Source: an uncultured Lachnospiraceae bacterium (lineage in GTDB: Bacteria > Bacillota > Clostridia > Lachnospirales > Lachnospiraceae). From it: 64,000 nt of DNA. Below, piece by piece: positions 54,631 through 64,000 of the stretch. The translations under genes and the position numbers were made by a program. Positions within the stretch are counted from its first letter, which is position 1, and each line of letters opens with the position of its first letter. The notes beneath the pieces are model-generated. The model worked only from the letters and a program-made list of their open reading frames with translations, made no database searches and was not told the DNA's origin. The stretch lies in contig CACWJQ010000001.1 of the NCBI GenBank assembly GCA_902761225.1, positions 1 through 64,000 of the forward strand. The letters are read 5' to 3'.

Positions 54631-55137
54631 ATGCTCGGAGATAATGTTTTGGCATCTGAAAAAGGAAAGATAACAGCATATGTTGACGGAAGCTTTGCAG
54701 TGGATACCGGAGTATATTCCTTCGGCTGTGTCTTCCTGCCCGAGGACGGTACTGTGAGAGTGCTGTGCGGAAGCGGCAACGACCCCGAGAACGCAAAACA
54801 GAGAAATGTCACGGGAGAGATGCTCGGCAGCATGAATGCGGTTCTGTGTGCCATTAAGAGCGGATATAAAGCCATAGATATCTATTATGACTATCAGGGC
54901 ATAGAGTCCTGGGTCACCGGTGCATGGAAGAGTAAGAACGATCTGACAAGATCCTATGCCATGGCCATGAGAGGCTGGATGAGCAGGATTGAGATAAGCT
55001 TCCACAAGGTGGAGGCACATACCGGTGTCAGATACAATGAGATAGCCGATAAGATGGCAAAGAAAGGCGCGCTGAAGATCGGGATACCCGAATCCCGGAG
55101 CATAGAGGAAATGGAGATATGGACTCAGGAAAAATAA
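54631..55137 (+). CDS. Ribonuclease H family protein
   Basis: 168 residues with the RNase H fold. The catalytic acids are visible as Asp in AYVDGSF, Glu in TGEMLGSMNAV, Asp in IYYDYQGIESW and Asp in NEIADKMAKKGA. The start is uncertain: an in-frame GTG at 54595 would add 12 residues (VKYKGYSSKKN), but it would lie upstream of the apparent -10 box. Eukaryotic-like bacterial RNases H often carry an N-terminal viroplasmin domain that ends in a YKGF/YKGY motif. The extra residues resemble that edge, so the copy may have lost the domain. It overlaps the next gene by 19 bases. Confidence 0.85.
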   Translation: MLGDNVLASEKGKITAYVDGSFAVDTGVYSFGCVFLPEDGTVRVLCGSGNDPENAKQRNVTGEMLGSMNAVLCAIKSGYKAIDIYYDYQGIESWVTGAWKSKNDLTRSYAMAMRGWMSRIEISFHKVEAHTGVRYNEIADKMAKKGALKIGIPESRSIEEMEIWTQEK

Positions 55138-55829
55138 GACTTAACAGATTTCTTGCGGAGTCCGGAGTATGCTCAAGGCGTGAAGCAGACAGGCTTATAG
55201 AAGCAGGAAAGGTCATCGTGGGAGATCATGTCGCCAAAGTGGGAGAGTGTGTTTCCGAAGGCGACAGGGTTGAATATGATGGCAGAGTGCTGAAAGGCAT
55301 GACTAAGACTGTGGTGCTCGCCTTTTATAAACCAAGAGGAGTGACTACATCGGAAAAGGATGATCATGCCGACCGGCTTATCAGCGACTATATAGACTAT
55401 CCGGTAAGGGTTACCTATGCAGGGAGGCTGGACAGGGATTCCGAAGGACTGATCCTCCTTACCAATGACGGCAGTCTCATCGATCATATGATGAGGGGTG
55501 CAAACCGCCATGAGAAGGAATATGTGGTAACCGTAAACGGTGAACTGACAGAGGAGATCTGTGACAGGCTCAGGAATGGGATATTCCTGCCGGAACTGAA
55601 TGTTAAGACAAGACCCTGTAAGGTTGTGATAAAGGATAAGCATACAATGTCAGTGACGCTTACACAGGGGCTGAACAGACAGATACGCCGTATGTGTGAT
55701 CAGGTGGGACTTAAGGTCAAAAGGCTCAAGAGAGTCAGGGTCATGAACATCACTCTCGGAAATCTGAAGAGCGGTGAATACAGGGAACTTACGGATCAGG
55801 AGATAAGGGGCCTGCGTCAGGCAAAGTGA
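55119..55829 (+). CDS. RluB/RsuA-type pseudouridine synthase
   Basis: 236 residues. An S4 domain (IRLNRFLAESGVCSRREADRLIEAGKV) is followed by the RsuA/RluB catalytic domain with AGRLDRDSEGLILLTNDG (catalytic Asp in RLDRDSEG) and LTQGLNRQIRRMCDQVG. It is likely to modify 23S (RluB/RluF) or 16S (RsuA) rRNA; the site is not decided. It overlaps the RNase H gene and is followed 4 bp later by ligA. Confidence 0.92.
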   Translation: MDSGKIRLNRFLAESGVCSRREADRLIEAGKVIVGDHVAKVGECVSEGDRVEYDGRVLKGMTKTVVLAFYKPRGVTTSEKDDHADRLISDYIDYPVRVTYAGRLDRDSEGLILLTNDGSLIDHMMRGANRHEKEYVVTVNGELTEEICDRLRNGIFLPELNVKTRPCKVVIKDKHTMSVTLTQGLNRQIRRMCDQVGLKVKRLKRVRVMNITLGNLKSGEYRELTDQEIRGLRQAK

Positions 55830-55833
55830 TAAT

Positions 55834-57804
55834 ATGTCAGATGAAGTGAAGATAAACAGAATAAAGGAACTGAACGTGATCCTGAAGAAGGCATCCGAGG
55901 ATTATTATGCCAAGGACGAGTCACCTCTTTCGGACAGGGAATATGATGCATTGTATGACGAACTGGTAAGGCTTGAGGAAGAGACCGGTGTGATACTTGC
56001 AGGAAGCCCCACACAGAGCGTTGGCTATGAAGCGGTGGATGAACTCCCCAAGGAGAGACATCCTTCCCCCATGCTTTCACTTGGCAAGACCAAATCAAGG
56101 GAAGAGCTCGCACAGTGGCTCGGCGACCATGAGGGAGTCTTAAGCTGGAAGCTTGACGGTCTTACCATCGTGCTCACATATGAAAACGGAGAGCTGGTAA
56201 AGGCTCTTACAAGAGGAAACGGTGAGATCGGTGAAGTGATAACTCCCAATGCCAGAGTGTTCGACAATGTTCCTCTCAGGATAGCATTTTCCGGTGAACT
56301 TGTGGTTAGGGGTGAAGCCGTTATCTCGTATAAGGATTTTGAGAAGATCAATGCATCGATAGTTAACGATGCCGATAAATACAAGAATCCGAGAAATCTG
56401 TGCAGCGGCTCCGTAAGGCAGCTTGATTCCGGTATCACGGCTAAAAGGCATGTCAGATTCGTGGCATTTAATCTTGTATCCGCAGAGGGTGCGGATGATA
56501 AGGTGATGGGGTCTGCGGACGGAAGGCTTTCCTTCCTTGAGTCACTGGGCTTTGAGGCAGTACAGAGGATGAAGGTAAATGCAGGTAATGTTGCGGACGC
56601 GGTAGCCGAATACGAAAAGAGGATCGCAGACTACGAGATACCTTCCGACGGACTTGTGCTCACATATGAGGATGTGGCCTACGGCGCCTCTCTCGGAAGA
56701 ACTGCGAAGTCTCCCAGACATTCCATAGCCTTTAAATGGGCGGATGAGACAGCTGAGACCACTCTCAGGGAAATAGAGTGGAGTGCCAGCAGGACAGGTC
56801 TCATCAATCCCGTCGCCATATTTGATCCCGTTGAACTTGAGGGAACCACCGTCAGCAGGGCATCTGTTCACAATATCAGTATCGTTAAGGAATTAAAGCT
56901 TGGTATAGGGGACCGCATCACCGTCTACAAAGCCAATATGATAATCCCGCAGATCGCTGAGAACCTGACAGGGAGCGGTAATCTTACCATCCCCTGTAAA
57001 TGTCCGGTGTGCGGGGCAGAGACTGAGATAAGGGCTCTCAACGAAGCGGAGAGTCTGTATTGTACCAATCCCGGCTGCGCCGCAAAACAGATAAAGACCT
57101 TCTCCCAGTTTGTATCGAGAGATGCACTTAATGTGGACGGATTATCGGAGATGACTCTTGAGAAACTGATAGATATGGGATTTATCAGGGAGTTTGACGA
57201 TCTCTTCCATCTTGACCGTTACATGGAAAGAATCGTACATATGGAAGGTTTTGGAGAAAAATCCTATTCCAATCTTATCGAATCGGTTAAGACTGCTTCG
57301 AAAACAACACTTCCCAGATTCCTGTTCGGGCTTGGCATTGCCGGTATAGGAGTGGCAAATGCCAAGGTCCTTGCAAAGGCGTATGACCACGATATAGAGA
57401 AAATACGAAAGGCTGATATAACAGAGCTTTCCGCCATTGACGGAATAGGTCCCGTGATGGCACAGGCGATCAGTGACTATTTTGCCGATAGTGAGAATAA
57501 CCGTATAGTGGATGATGTTCTGAAGGATCTTGAAATAGAGATACCTGCCGTGGGCGGAGATCAGAATCTTTCCGGACTTACATTCGTTATAACAGGAAGT
57601 CTTGAGCACTATGGTAACAGGAATGAACTGAAGGAAGAGATAGAAAACAGAGGCGGTAAAGTAGCAGGGAGCGTCTCAGCAAAGACAACTGCACTTATCA
57701 ATAACGATGCAGCCTCGAATTCTTCCAAGAATAAGACAGCAAAGAGCCTTGGTGTTAAGATAATCACCGAGGATGAATTTATAAATACATATCTGAAGGA
57801 GTGA
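55834..57804 (+). CDS. ligA: NAD-dependent DNA ligase
   Basis: 656 residues with the full LigA layout: domain Ia (YYAKDESPLSDREYDALYDEL), the adenylation site SWKLDGLTIVL (nucleophile Lys in KLDG), an OB fold, a Cys4 zinc finger (CPVCG...CTNPGC), helix-hairpin-helix repeats (LGIAGIGVANAKVLAKAY; AIDGIGPVMAQAISDYF) and a C-terminal BRCT domain (LSGLTFVITGSLEHYG). The motif usually written TRGDGTxGEDVT reads TRGNGEIGEVIT. Otherwise all core elements are kept. It sits between a pseudouridine synthase and metA. Confidence 0.94.
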   Translation: MSDEVKINRIKELNVILKKASEDYYAKDESPLSDREYDALYDELVRLEEETGVILAGSPTQSVGYEAVDELPKERHPSPMLSLGKTKSREELAQWLGDHEGVLSWKLDGLTIVLTYENGELVKALTRGNGEIGEVITPNARVFDNVPLRIAFSGELVVRGEAVISYKDFEKINASIVNDADKYKNPRNLCSGSVRQLDSGITAKRHVRFVAFNLVSAEGADDKVMGSADGRLSFLESLGFEAVQRMKVNAGNVADAVAEYEKRIADYEIPSDGLVLTYEDVAYGASLGRTAKSPRHSIAFKWADETAETTLREIEWSASRTGLINPVAIFDPVELEGTTVSRASVHNISIVKELKLGIGDRITVYKANMIIPQIAENLTGSGNLTIPCKCPVCGAETEIRALNEAESLYCTNPGCAAKQIKTFSQFVSRDALNVDGLSEMTLEKLIDMGFIREFDDLFHLDRYMERIVHMEGFGEKSYSNLIESVKTASKTTLPRFLFGLGIAGIGVANAKVLAKAYDHDIEKIRKADITELSAIDGIGPVMAQAISDYFADSENNRIVDDVLKDLEIEIPAVGGDQNLSGLTFVITGSLEHYGNRNELKEEIENRGGKVAGSVSAKTTALINNDAASNSSKNKTAKSLGVKIITEDEFINTYLKE

Positions 57805-57811
57805 TCTTTAA

Positions 57812-58732
57812 ATGCCCATTAAGGTACAAAGCGACCTGCCCGCCAGGCAGATTCTTGAAACTGAGAACATATTTGTAATGGATGAGAACCGTGCAATGCA
57901 CCAGGATATCAGACCTCTCAAGGTGCTGATCCTGAACAATATGCCGGTGAAGCAGGACACGGAGCTCCAGCTTCTCAGAGCACTGTCCAACACCCCGCTG
58001 CAGGTTGATGTTACATTTATGATGACATCGACACACGTGTCACATAATACTTCGGCATCACATCTGAATAAATTCTATGTGACTTTCGATGATATCAAGG
58101 ATCAGAATTTTGACGGTATGATCATAACAGGTGCACCTGTTGAGGACATCTCCTTCGAGGAGGTTGATTACTGGGATGAGACAGTCAAGATACTCGACTG
58201 GGCCGACAAGCATGTGACCAGTATCTTCCATATCTGCTGGGGCGCACAGGCAGGATTTTACCATTACTACGGTATCAACAAAAGACAGCTTCCCGCCAAA
58301 CTCTTCGGTGTGTTCGAGCACAGGGTGCTGAACCGCAAGATACCTCTCGTCAGAGGATTCGATGATGTGTTCCTTGCACCTCATTCAAGACACACGGATA
58401 CCCCCTCAGAGGAACTCAGGGCATGTCCGGAGCTGACCATACTTGCAGAGTCCGATGTAGCCGGAGTATATCTTGCAATGGCGGAAAACGGCCATAAGAT
58501 ATTTGTGACCGGACATTCCGAGTATGACAGAATGACTCTTAAGAATGAGTATGAAAGAGATAAGGGAAAGAGGGACGATGTAAAGCTTCCGGTTAATTAT
58601 TTTCCGAATGACGATCCGGAACAGAGACCGCTTCTCAGCTGGAGATCCCATTCCATCAATCTCTACAGCAACTGGCTGAATTATTACGTATATCAGATGA
58701 CACCTTATGATGTTTCCACCATAGGTAAGTGA
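57812..58732 (+). CDS. metAA: Homoserine O-acetyltransferase (MetA family)
   Basis: 306-residue class I glutamine-amidotransferase-like enzyme that acylates homoserine for methionine synthesis. The catalytic Cys lies in [15 protein letters not shown] and the His/Glu in [12 protein letters not shown]. In this family Glu at the specificity position ([15 protein letters not shown]) marks acetyl-CoA users, whereas E. coli MetA with Gly there uses succinyl-CoA. The acetyl assignment follows that published rule and is untested here. It starts 7 bp after ligA; no SAM riboswitch precedes it. Confidence 0.92.
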   Translation: MPIKVQSDLPARQILETENIFVMDENRAMHQDIRPLKVLILNNMPVKQDTELQLLRALSNTPLQVDVTFMMTSTHVSHNTSASHLNKFYVTFDDIKDQNFDGMIITGAPVEDISFEEVDYWDETVKILDWADKHVTSIFHICWGAQAGFYHYYGINKRQLPAKLFGVFEHRVLNRKIPLVRGFDDVFLAPHSRHTDTPSEELRACPELTILAESDVAGVYLAMAENGHKIFVTGHSEYDRMTLKNEYERDKGKRDDVKLPVNYFPNDDPEQRPLLSWRSHSINLYSNWLNYYVYQMTPYDVSTIGK

Positions 58733-58748
58733 AGATAGAGGCTGCTAT

Positions 58749-60764
58749 ATGAATAAAAAGAGAAAGTCTTTGAAGAGTATTCTGCTTGTAAGGGTACTGA
58801 TCGCCGTCGCTCTGATCATTGTCATCATAACCGGATACAACATGAACAGACAGTCCGAGCAGATCAAGAGCCTTTCCATGGCGCTTCTCGCCCGTGATTC
58901 GGTGGCGTACTCCCGCGAGATTGAAAACTGGTGGGGACTGATAGAGTCAAGAGTAGAGATGATGGCCGAGATATGGAAGAGTTCACCGGGCATGAGCTAC
59001 GATCAGTCCAGAAAGATACTTACAGCCCTTACAGAATCGGATGCCGACTCACAGGACATCTACATGGCATTCGGAACCTCCGGTAAGTTCCTTGACGGTT
59101 CGGGATGGGAACCTGATGATTCATTTGTTTTTACTGACAGGCCGTGGTATAAAGGTGCTGTTTCGGCAAACGGAGAGGTGTTCAGCTCTGACCCTTACGT
59201 TGATGCCTCCACCGGAAAAACATGTCTTGCCTGTTCAATCCTGGTAAGAGACGGTGTTGTGCTCAGCAGCGATGTTGTCTTTGATAAGATGAAGGAAAAG
59301 CTTGATGCTTTTGAATCAAGCTCGGACGAGGTTAAGATCTATATCATCAATTCCGCTACCGGGGATATACTTCTAAGTAACGATGAATCTGTGGTGGGAG
59401 CGTCCATTAACTCTTCAGACGATCCCGTAGTAAGCGGACTGTCAACGATCTTCACAAGCCTTGATATCTCAATGACATATAATACCGACAAGGTACAGAT
59501 CATAAAGACGGATGCCGGTAAGATGATGTATGTTGCAACCGGTGTCGAAGGCACTTCCTGGGTTGTAGCAAGTGCAACGCCCTACAGCTTCGTCATGGAT
59601 CCTACATATGCATCTCTTAACGTAAGCCTGCTGATCACTCTTGTCTGCCTTGCAGGTCTTGCCGCATTCCTGTTCTTCGTCATCAAAAAGTATCTGGAGC
59701 CTGTTTCCGTTGTGACAGGCAGGATAGGAGATATCACCGGAGGCGACTTTACTGCCAAGGTTGATGCACAGGGAAATAATGAGATCACTACCCTGAGCGA
59801 ACAGCTGAATGATTATATCGAGAGGATGAAGGAAATGCTCCTTCATATCACCGAGATATCGGAGGATATGTCAGGAAGCGCACAGCAGTGTCTTGATATA
59901 TCCGGAAGCCTGAGCAGATCCAATGCATCCCAGGGTGAATCAATAGAAACACTCAACGAATATATCAGCAATCTCAGTGATTCCGTAGATGATGTTGCAA
60001 ATGCGGCTACAGAGCTTGCGGGAGTATCATCCGGCCTCGCTGCAGGCTCGGACGAAGTCAGAAAGCTGTGTACCGAAACCGTCAGGTCTTCAGAGAGCGG
60101 AAGGGATGAGATGAAGGGCATGACGGAAAGTGTCAGGGTCCTTAATAATACCATTGATGAACTGACACATATCATACGTATCACTGCAGAGACGGTGGAC
60201 GAGATCAAGGGTATCACAAGTACCATCAGCGATATATCGTCACAGACGAATCTGCTTTCCCTTAACGCTTCGATAGAAGCTGCAAGGGCGGGAGAGATGG
60301 GAAGAGGATTTGCTGTCGTTGCAAGCGAAGTAGGAGCACTGGCTAATCAGTCATCTTCAGCAGCAGCTCACATCTCGACCCTGGTTGAAACCATCACCGG
60401 CAATATCGCAAATATCAACAGGAAGGCGGATGACTGTCTTGTGGATATGAAGAAGTGTCTTGAGGTTGTGGATCATTCGAATGAATCCTTCGATTCCATA
60501 ATCAAGGACATCACAAAGGCAACAGAAGCCATTACCGGAATCGCAGACGGGATCGAGAAGATCAATGATGTTGCAGCCGGCAATGCTGCAGCAACACAGG
60601 AACAGGCCGCAACCCTTACACAGATACTGGAACTCAGCGAGACTATCGTGCATGACAGTGACAAGATCTCGGAAGAGACGGAAAGCCTTATCGATGTATC
60701 CGGTAAACTGAACGGATACTCTTCGGATATCGAGAGCAATCTGGACAGCTTCAAACTGAGATAA
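58749..60764 (+). CDS. Methyl-accepting chemotaxis protein
   Basis: 671-residue receptor. A membrane helix at about 12-30 is followed by an extracellular dCache-type sensor (about 35-285; [26 protein letters not shown] and [12 protein letters not shown]), a second helix at about 290-312, HAMP, and a long coiled-coil signalling domain with the tip [29 protein letters not shown]. The ligand is unknown. No che gene is adjacent. Confidence 0.93.
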   Translation: MNKKRKSLKSILLVRVLIAVALIIVIITGYNMNRQSEQIKSLSMALLARDSVAYSREIENWWGLIESRVEMMAEIWKSSPGMSYDQSRKILTALTESDADSQDIYMAFGTSGKFLDGSGWEPDDSFVFTDRPWYKGAVSANGEVFSSDPYVDASTGKTCLACSILVRDGVVLSSDVVFDKMKEKLDAFESSSDEVKIYIINSATGDILLSNDESVVGASINSSDDPVVSGLSTIFTSLDISMTYNTDKVQIIKTDAGKMMYVATGVEGTSWVVASATPYSFVMDPTYASLNVSLLITLVCLAGLAAFLFFVIKKYLEPVSVVTGRIGDITGGDFTAKVDAQGNNEITTLSEQLNDYIERMKEMLLHITEISEDMSGSAQQCLDISGSLSRSNASQGESIETLNEYISNLSDSVDDVANAATELAGVSSGLAAGSDEVRKLCTETVRSSESGRDEMKGMTESVRVLNNTIDELTHIIRITAETVDEIKGITSTISDISSQTNLLSLNASIEAARAGEMGRGFAVVASEVGALANQSSSAAAHISTLVETITGNIANINRKADDCLVDMKKCLEVVDHSNESFDSIIKDITKATEAITGIADGIEKINDVAAGNAAATQEQAATLTQILELSETIVHDSDKISEETESLIDVSGKLNGYSSDIESNLDSFKLR

Positions 60765-60805
60765 ATGAGTTGGCTGAAAATAGGTGCACACCGGTACGAC
60801 AGAAG

Positions 60806-60845
60806 AAAAATAACATCTCCGCATTATGCGGAGATGTTATTTTTT
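60806..60845. terminator. Bidirectional terminator between the chemotaxis receptor and the histidine kinase
   Basis: An 18-bp stem (with CATCTCCGCA and TGCGGAGATG at its core), a TTA loop, and A/T runs on both sides. Confidence 0.92.
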
Positions 60846-60873
60846 ATCGGATCATATTTTTTAATGACAGGTA

Positions 60874-63084
60874 TCAGCTGTGTACCTTTTCCCCAGGCAG
60901 GAATCTGATCAGCATTGCTTCGAGATCCTTACTGAGTATGGGTTTGGACAGGTATCCGTCGAATCCCATGGACAGATACGTGACCTCTGCACCTTCAACG
61001 GCATTGGCAGTCAGTACGATCACAGGGATAACGGCATTGTGACCACCGGCTTGTTTGATCAGCTTCATGGTCTCGTATCCGTCCGGAGGCGGCATCATAT
61101 GGTCCATGAGGATAAGGTCGAATTCTTCGTTCTTACAGATGTCTATGGCTCTTTCGCCGCTGTTTGCCACGGATATCTGCATGCCTGTCTTTTTGAGCAG
61201 TGCGGAGATGAGCTTGAGGTTCATTTCAATATCATCCACAACCAGGATCCTGGCCTCGGGGGCATGGAAGCTTTCCTTATATGCGCTGCGTGCAGGTGCT
61301 GCTTCCTTTATGAGCTCGAATTCACCTGATGGCATGGGATCGAGTATCTTCTGGGGAAGGCTGACTGTAAATACGGAGCCTTCACCGGGAGTTGAGGAAA
61401 CGGTTATATTACCGTCCATCATCTTCAGCAGTTCTCTGCAGATCGCAAGTCCCAGTCCCGTTCCTTCTACGGTGCGGTTTTTGTCTTCTTCGATCCTTTG
61501 GAATTCCTTGAACAGCTTGGTAAAGTCCTCTTCGGATATTCCCTGTCCGGTATCGGTGACCATGAATTCTATCAATCCTTCCGTATCACTGAAGGAAGCC
61601 CATTTGACCGAAAGTGTAACCTTTCCGACACGGGTATACTTGATGCTGTTGGTGAGAAGGTTTACAAGGATCTGCTTGATACGTTCCATATCTCCCTGAA
61701 GCTCTCTGGGGATATCGGCAGTGCATTTGATCTCGATGGGCAGATCCTTTTCCTGAGCCCTGCCTTCAACCAGGTGATAGCACTCCCTGAGAAGCCGGAA
61801 GACTGAATAGCCTGCGGGACGGATCTCCATCTTTCCCGATTCTATCTTGGAGAAATCGAGTATGTTGTTGATCAGGGACATGAGAGTATCGCCGGATTTC
61901 CGGATATCATCTGCGTATTCAAGGATGTGGTCATCCGTTGCTTCCCTGAGGATCATCTCATTCATTCCCAGAATGGAATTGATGGGTGTCCTGATCTCGT
62001 GGGACATGTTGGCAAGGAATATACTCTTTGCCGCATTGGCCTGATTGGCTTCGGTCCTGGCATCTTCGAGATTCTTCATCAGGTTCTGATCGGCCGTAAC
62101 ATCCTCTATGAGGAAAAATGCTCCGAGATCATTGTTCTTACTGTCGGTACACAGGCGGTAATCCACCTTTATCTTGAGGTCATTGCCCTTGATCGTCATG
62201 GGATAGATCTCGCGGAAGCTTTCGAGGTGCTCCTTATCCCTGCCTTCAAGCCACAGGGATATGGGATACTGATCGAAGTTAAGGGAATCCCCGGATATAT
62301 CAAAATTGTCATGTGCGGTCTTGTTGACGTAGATGCAGTTGCGTTCCGCATCGAAGAGGAACAGTCCCTCCTTCATGGAATCCACGGCAAGGGACAGAGT
62401 GTTGTTCATGAGCTGCCTTGGGATATAGTAGAGGGAGAAGAAGAAAAGCATAAAGCCTGTCAGCGCATAGAAGAGTACCGACCAGTCGAATGGAAGACTG
62501 AACATCATGTATGCGACATTCAGGATTATGACTACATACAGAGACATTAATATGGGAAAATACTTAAACCTGTAAAAGCTGTGTGATTTTGACAGGGATA
62601 TCGTGAGCAATACCAGCGTGAAGATGATGGGAAGATAGCACAGCAGCAGATGCACGTTATAGAGCGAGGTCGGAGTTGTCTGGTATGCTATGGAACCGTC
62701 GGACAGAGTCAGCGGATATATGGTGTACATATGACCGCTCAGTATGCTGGCGGTAAGATTCAGTATGTCCACGATTATCGCAATGCGCCAGAACTCAACG
62801 AATTCCTTCAGGGACTGCAGCCTTCCGGTATATGTAAAGGCAAACATGAGCAGATAATAAGTTATGAAGTCCAGACTGGAGAAGTACACAGTAAAGGCCA
62901 CATTGGTGATGGTCTCTGTAATGGCTGCAGCGATAACGATATTGGCAGATACCGCTATGAACGCCGTAACGAATATCTTGAGAAGAGATATCCGTAAGGG
63001 GGACTTATTCTTTGAGAGAAAATATATAAAAAAGAGAAGTAAAGCATCGGATACTATTCCGGCGGTTATGAATAAAAGTCTCAT
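60874..63084 (-). CDS. Hybrid sensor histidine kinase/response regulator
   Basis: 736 residues. Seven N-terminal membrane helices (about 1-225, histidine kinase 7TM type) lead to a PAS-like region (ALAVDSMKEGLFLFDAERNCIYVN), HisKA with phospho-acceptor His362 in NMSHEIRTPINSILGM, an HATPase domain (NLLTNSIKYT; DTGQGISEED; GTGLGLAI) and a C-terminal receiver (ILVVDDIEMNLKL; Asp661 in LMDHMMP). No HPt domain or output regulator lies beside it, so the phosphorelay partner is unlinked. AGAGGT site before the ATG. Confidence 0.93.
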   Translation of the reverse strand: MRLLFITAGIVSDALLLFFIYFLSKNKSPLRISLLKIFVTAFIAVSANIVIAAAITETITNVAFTVYFSSLDFITYYLLMFAFTYTGRLQSLKEFVEFWRIAIIVDILNLTASILSGHMYTIYPLTLSDGSIAYQTTPTSLYNVHLLLCYLPIIFTLVLLTISLSKSHSFYRFKYFPILMSLYVVIILNVAYMMFSLPFDWSVLFYALTGFMLFFFSLYYIPRQLMNNTLSLAVDSMKEGLFLFDAERNCIYVNKTAHDNFDISGDSLNFDQYPISLWLEGRDKEHLESFREIYPMTIKGNDLKIKVDYRLCTDSKNNDLGAFFLIEDVTADQNLMKNLEDARTEANQANAAKSIFLANMSHEIRTPINSILGMNEMILREATDDHILEYADDIRKSGDTLMSLINNILDFSKIESGKMEIRPAGYSVFRLLRECYHLVEGRAQEKDLPIEIKCTADIPRELQGDMERIKQILVNLLTNSIKYTRVGKVTLSVKWASFSDTEGLIEFMVTDTGQGISEEDFTKLFKEFQRIEEDKNRTVEGTGLGLAICRELLKMMDGNITVSSTPGEGSVFTVSLPQKILDPMPSGEFELIKEAAPARSAYKESFHAPEARILVVDDIEMNLKLISALLKKTGMQISVANSGERAIDICKNEEFDLILMDHMMPPPDGYETMKLIKQAGGHNAVIPVIVLTANAVEGAEVTYLSMGFDGYLSKPILSKDLEAMLIRFLPGEKVHS

Positions 63085-63137
63085 TGAATTACCTCTGTGA
63101 TCTCTTTGGCAGAAAATGGATATTTTTCACAGGGATA

Positions 63138-63166
63138 ATTTTATCATACAGTGTTATGTTAATAAA
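63138..63166 (-). promoter_or_regulatory. Promoter of the hybrid kinase gene
   Basis: On the minus strand TTTATT is followed after 17 bp by the extended -10 TGATAAAAT. Confidence 0.5.
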
Positions 63167-63380
63167 AGATTATCCTGCGTAAAATATGGAGCGTAGAGCC
63201 TGTTGTTATCGACACGGGAGGTGTTTTTATATAAAATCATATATGTATGGCATGCACATATAATGCGTATAACCCCGGTGACGGTAATGTCAGTATAAGG
63301 ATAATTCAGGATCTTTGAGAGGGTACTGAAGATATACTGCTGATACACGGATTTAGTGCAGGAACCGATAATATTTTATA
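63167..63380. other. Intergenic region between the divergent kinase and LUD-domain genes
   Basis: AT-rich, 214 bases. Apart from a TAATAT at about 63368 that could be a -10 box for the LUD gene, no clear promoter, repeat, RNA element or coding sequence was recognised. Confidence 0.4.
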
Positions 63381-63394
63381 TGGAGGGATAAACA

Positions 63395-64000
63395 ATGTCA
63401 GCATCACAGGAGATCATTGATAAGAGAAATGCGCTGTATGCGCAGAAGGTCATCAAGGGACTGGAATCCCGTAACATGTCAGGGTATTATGCGGAAAATA
63501 AGGAGGACGCTCTAAAGAAAGCACTTGAACTGATCGGTGAAGGCAGCAGCGTCACCATGGGAGGCTGCATGAGTGCTCATGAGATCGGACTGGTGGATGC
63601 GCTGAAGAAGGGCAATTATGAATTCATAGACCGGGATGCCTATGAGGATAAGCGTGCAGCCATGCTTGCAGCGTATGATGCCGATGTTTTTCTTTCCAGT
63701 GCAAATGCAATGACCGAGGATGGGATCCTGATCAATATAGACGGTAACTCCAACAGAGTATCGGCAATAGCCCAGGGCCCCAGGAAGGTTGTGTTCATCA
63801 TCGGAATGAACAAGGTGTGTGCCGACGTTGACAGTGCGATGAAAAGAGCAAGAAACACAGCTGCTCCCATCAATGCACAGAGATTCGGACTCTCCACACC
63901 ATGTTCCAAAACCGGTGCATGCATGAACTGTAAATCCCCCGATACCATATGCTGTCAGATACTGATCACGAGATATTCGAGACATGCGGGAAGGATACAT
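63395..64000 (+). CDS. LUD-domain protein, lactate utilization family (3' end outside window)
   Basis: The frame is open from ATG 63395 to the last base (202 codons) behind a GGAGGG site. The sequence fits the LUD/DUF162 fold: GSSVTMGGCMSAHEIGLVDAL, ADVFLSSANAMTEDGILINIDG and GPRKVVFIIGMNKVCADVDSAM. A Cys-containing end follows (STPCSKTGACMNCKSPDTICC), typical of stand-alone LUD proteins in anaerobes. LUD proteins belong to LutABC-type lactate oxidation or to small orphan families; no lut partner is visible. At least most of the gene is present. Confidence 0.85.
   Translation, partial: MSASQEIIDKRNALYAQKVIKGLESRNMSGYYAENKEDALKKALELIGEGSSVTMGGCMSAHEIGLVDALKKGNYEFIDRDAYEDKRAAMLAAYDADVFLSSANAMTEDGILINIDGNSNRVSAIAQGPRKVVFIIGMNKVCADVDSAMKRARNTAAPINAQRFGLSTPCSKTGACMNCKSPDTICCQILITRYSRHAGRIH

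Noticed and set aside
61927..62550. Plus-strand frame of about 200 codons opposite the hybrid kinase
   Set aside because: It covers the PAS/HisKA part of a well-supported minus-strand kinase and has no motif of its own.
63154..63348. Minus-strand frame of 64 codons upstream of the kinase
   Set aside because: It overlaps the kinase promoter, has no ribosome site and no recognisable motif.

Overview
The window is a gene-dense chromosomal segment of a mid-GC Gram-positive anaerobe. It looks like a member of the Clostridia, most probably Lachnospiraceae (Butyrivibrio-like). Grounds for this: the yqhY-nusB-xseAB-ispA-dxs-tlyA-nadK-argR-recN block, a lysine riboswitch on dapA, DUF1836 and DUF5688 proteins, YerC, type III pantothenate kinase, several lipoproteins, and a tRNA without an encoded CCA. 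No insertion sequence, prophage, CRISPR array or rRNA operon was seen. The family call is inference; no marker gene settles it.

Layout. 1-5905: F-type ATP synthase operon atpB(partial)-E-F-A-G-D-C. There is no separate delta gene (atpH); the alpha gene carries about 90 extra N-terminal residues that read as the C-terminal half of delta. 5909-8308: an SGNH esterase and release factor 3. 8409-17585: yqhY to recN housekeeping cluster (transcription, DNA repair, isoprenoids, NAD kinase, arginine repressor). 17620-21961: a secreted/lipoprotein island with three related proteins rich in aspartate and one lipoprotein with an (Glu-Pro)13 stalk. 22086-26989: typA, riboswitch-controlled dapA-dapB, and a eukaryotic-type HisA.

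27166-34880: degenerate M23 protein plus bactofilin, D-lactate dehydrogenase, YerC, a DASS/ArsB-like permease, DUF1836 regulator, and a pair of zinc-ribbon proteins (SPFH type and membrane-anchored). 34880-43972: pcrA, a small acidic-tailed membrane protein, rlmD, carB (no carA beside it) and mgtE. 44449-47474: yqeG-aroE-aroK-aroQ-efp. 47593-51549: DUF5688 protein, tRNA-Arg(CCG), an SH3 surface protein and gdhA with a histone-like basic tail. 51665-54521: coaX and an ECF S component on the minus strand and coaBC on the plus strand, together a coenzyme A locus. 54631-58732: RNase H, RluB-type pseudouridine synthase, ligA, metA. 58749-64000: a chemotaxis receptor, a hybrid histidine kinase (minus strand) and a truncated LUD-domain gene.

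The most unusual object is the ATP synthase delta/alpha fusion. Other points worth a second look are the eukaryotic-type HisA, the pseudo-peptidase beside bactofilin, an altered nucleotide-binding glycine in D-lactate dehydrogenase, the basic tail on glutamate dehydrogenase, and the acidic lipoprotein family. All promoters, terminators and domain calls were read by eye; no database search was run.
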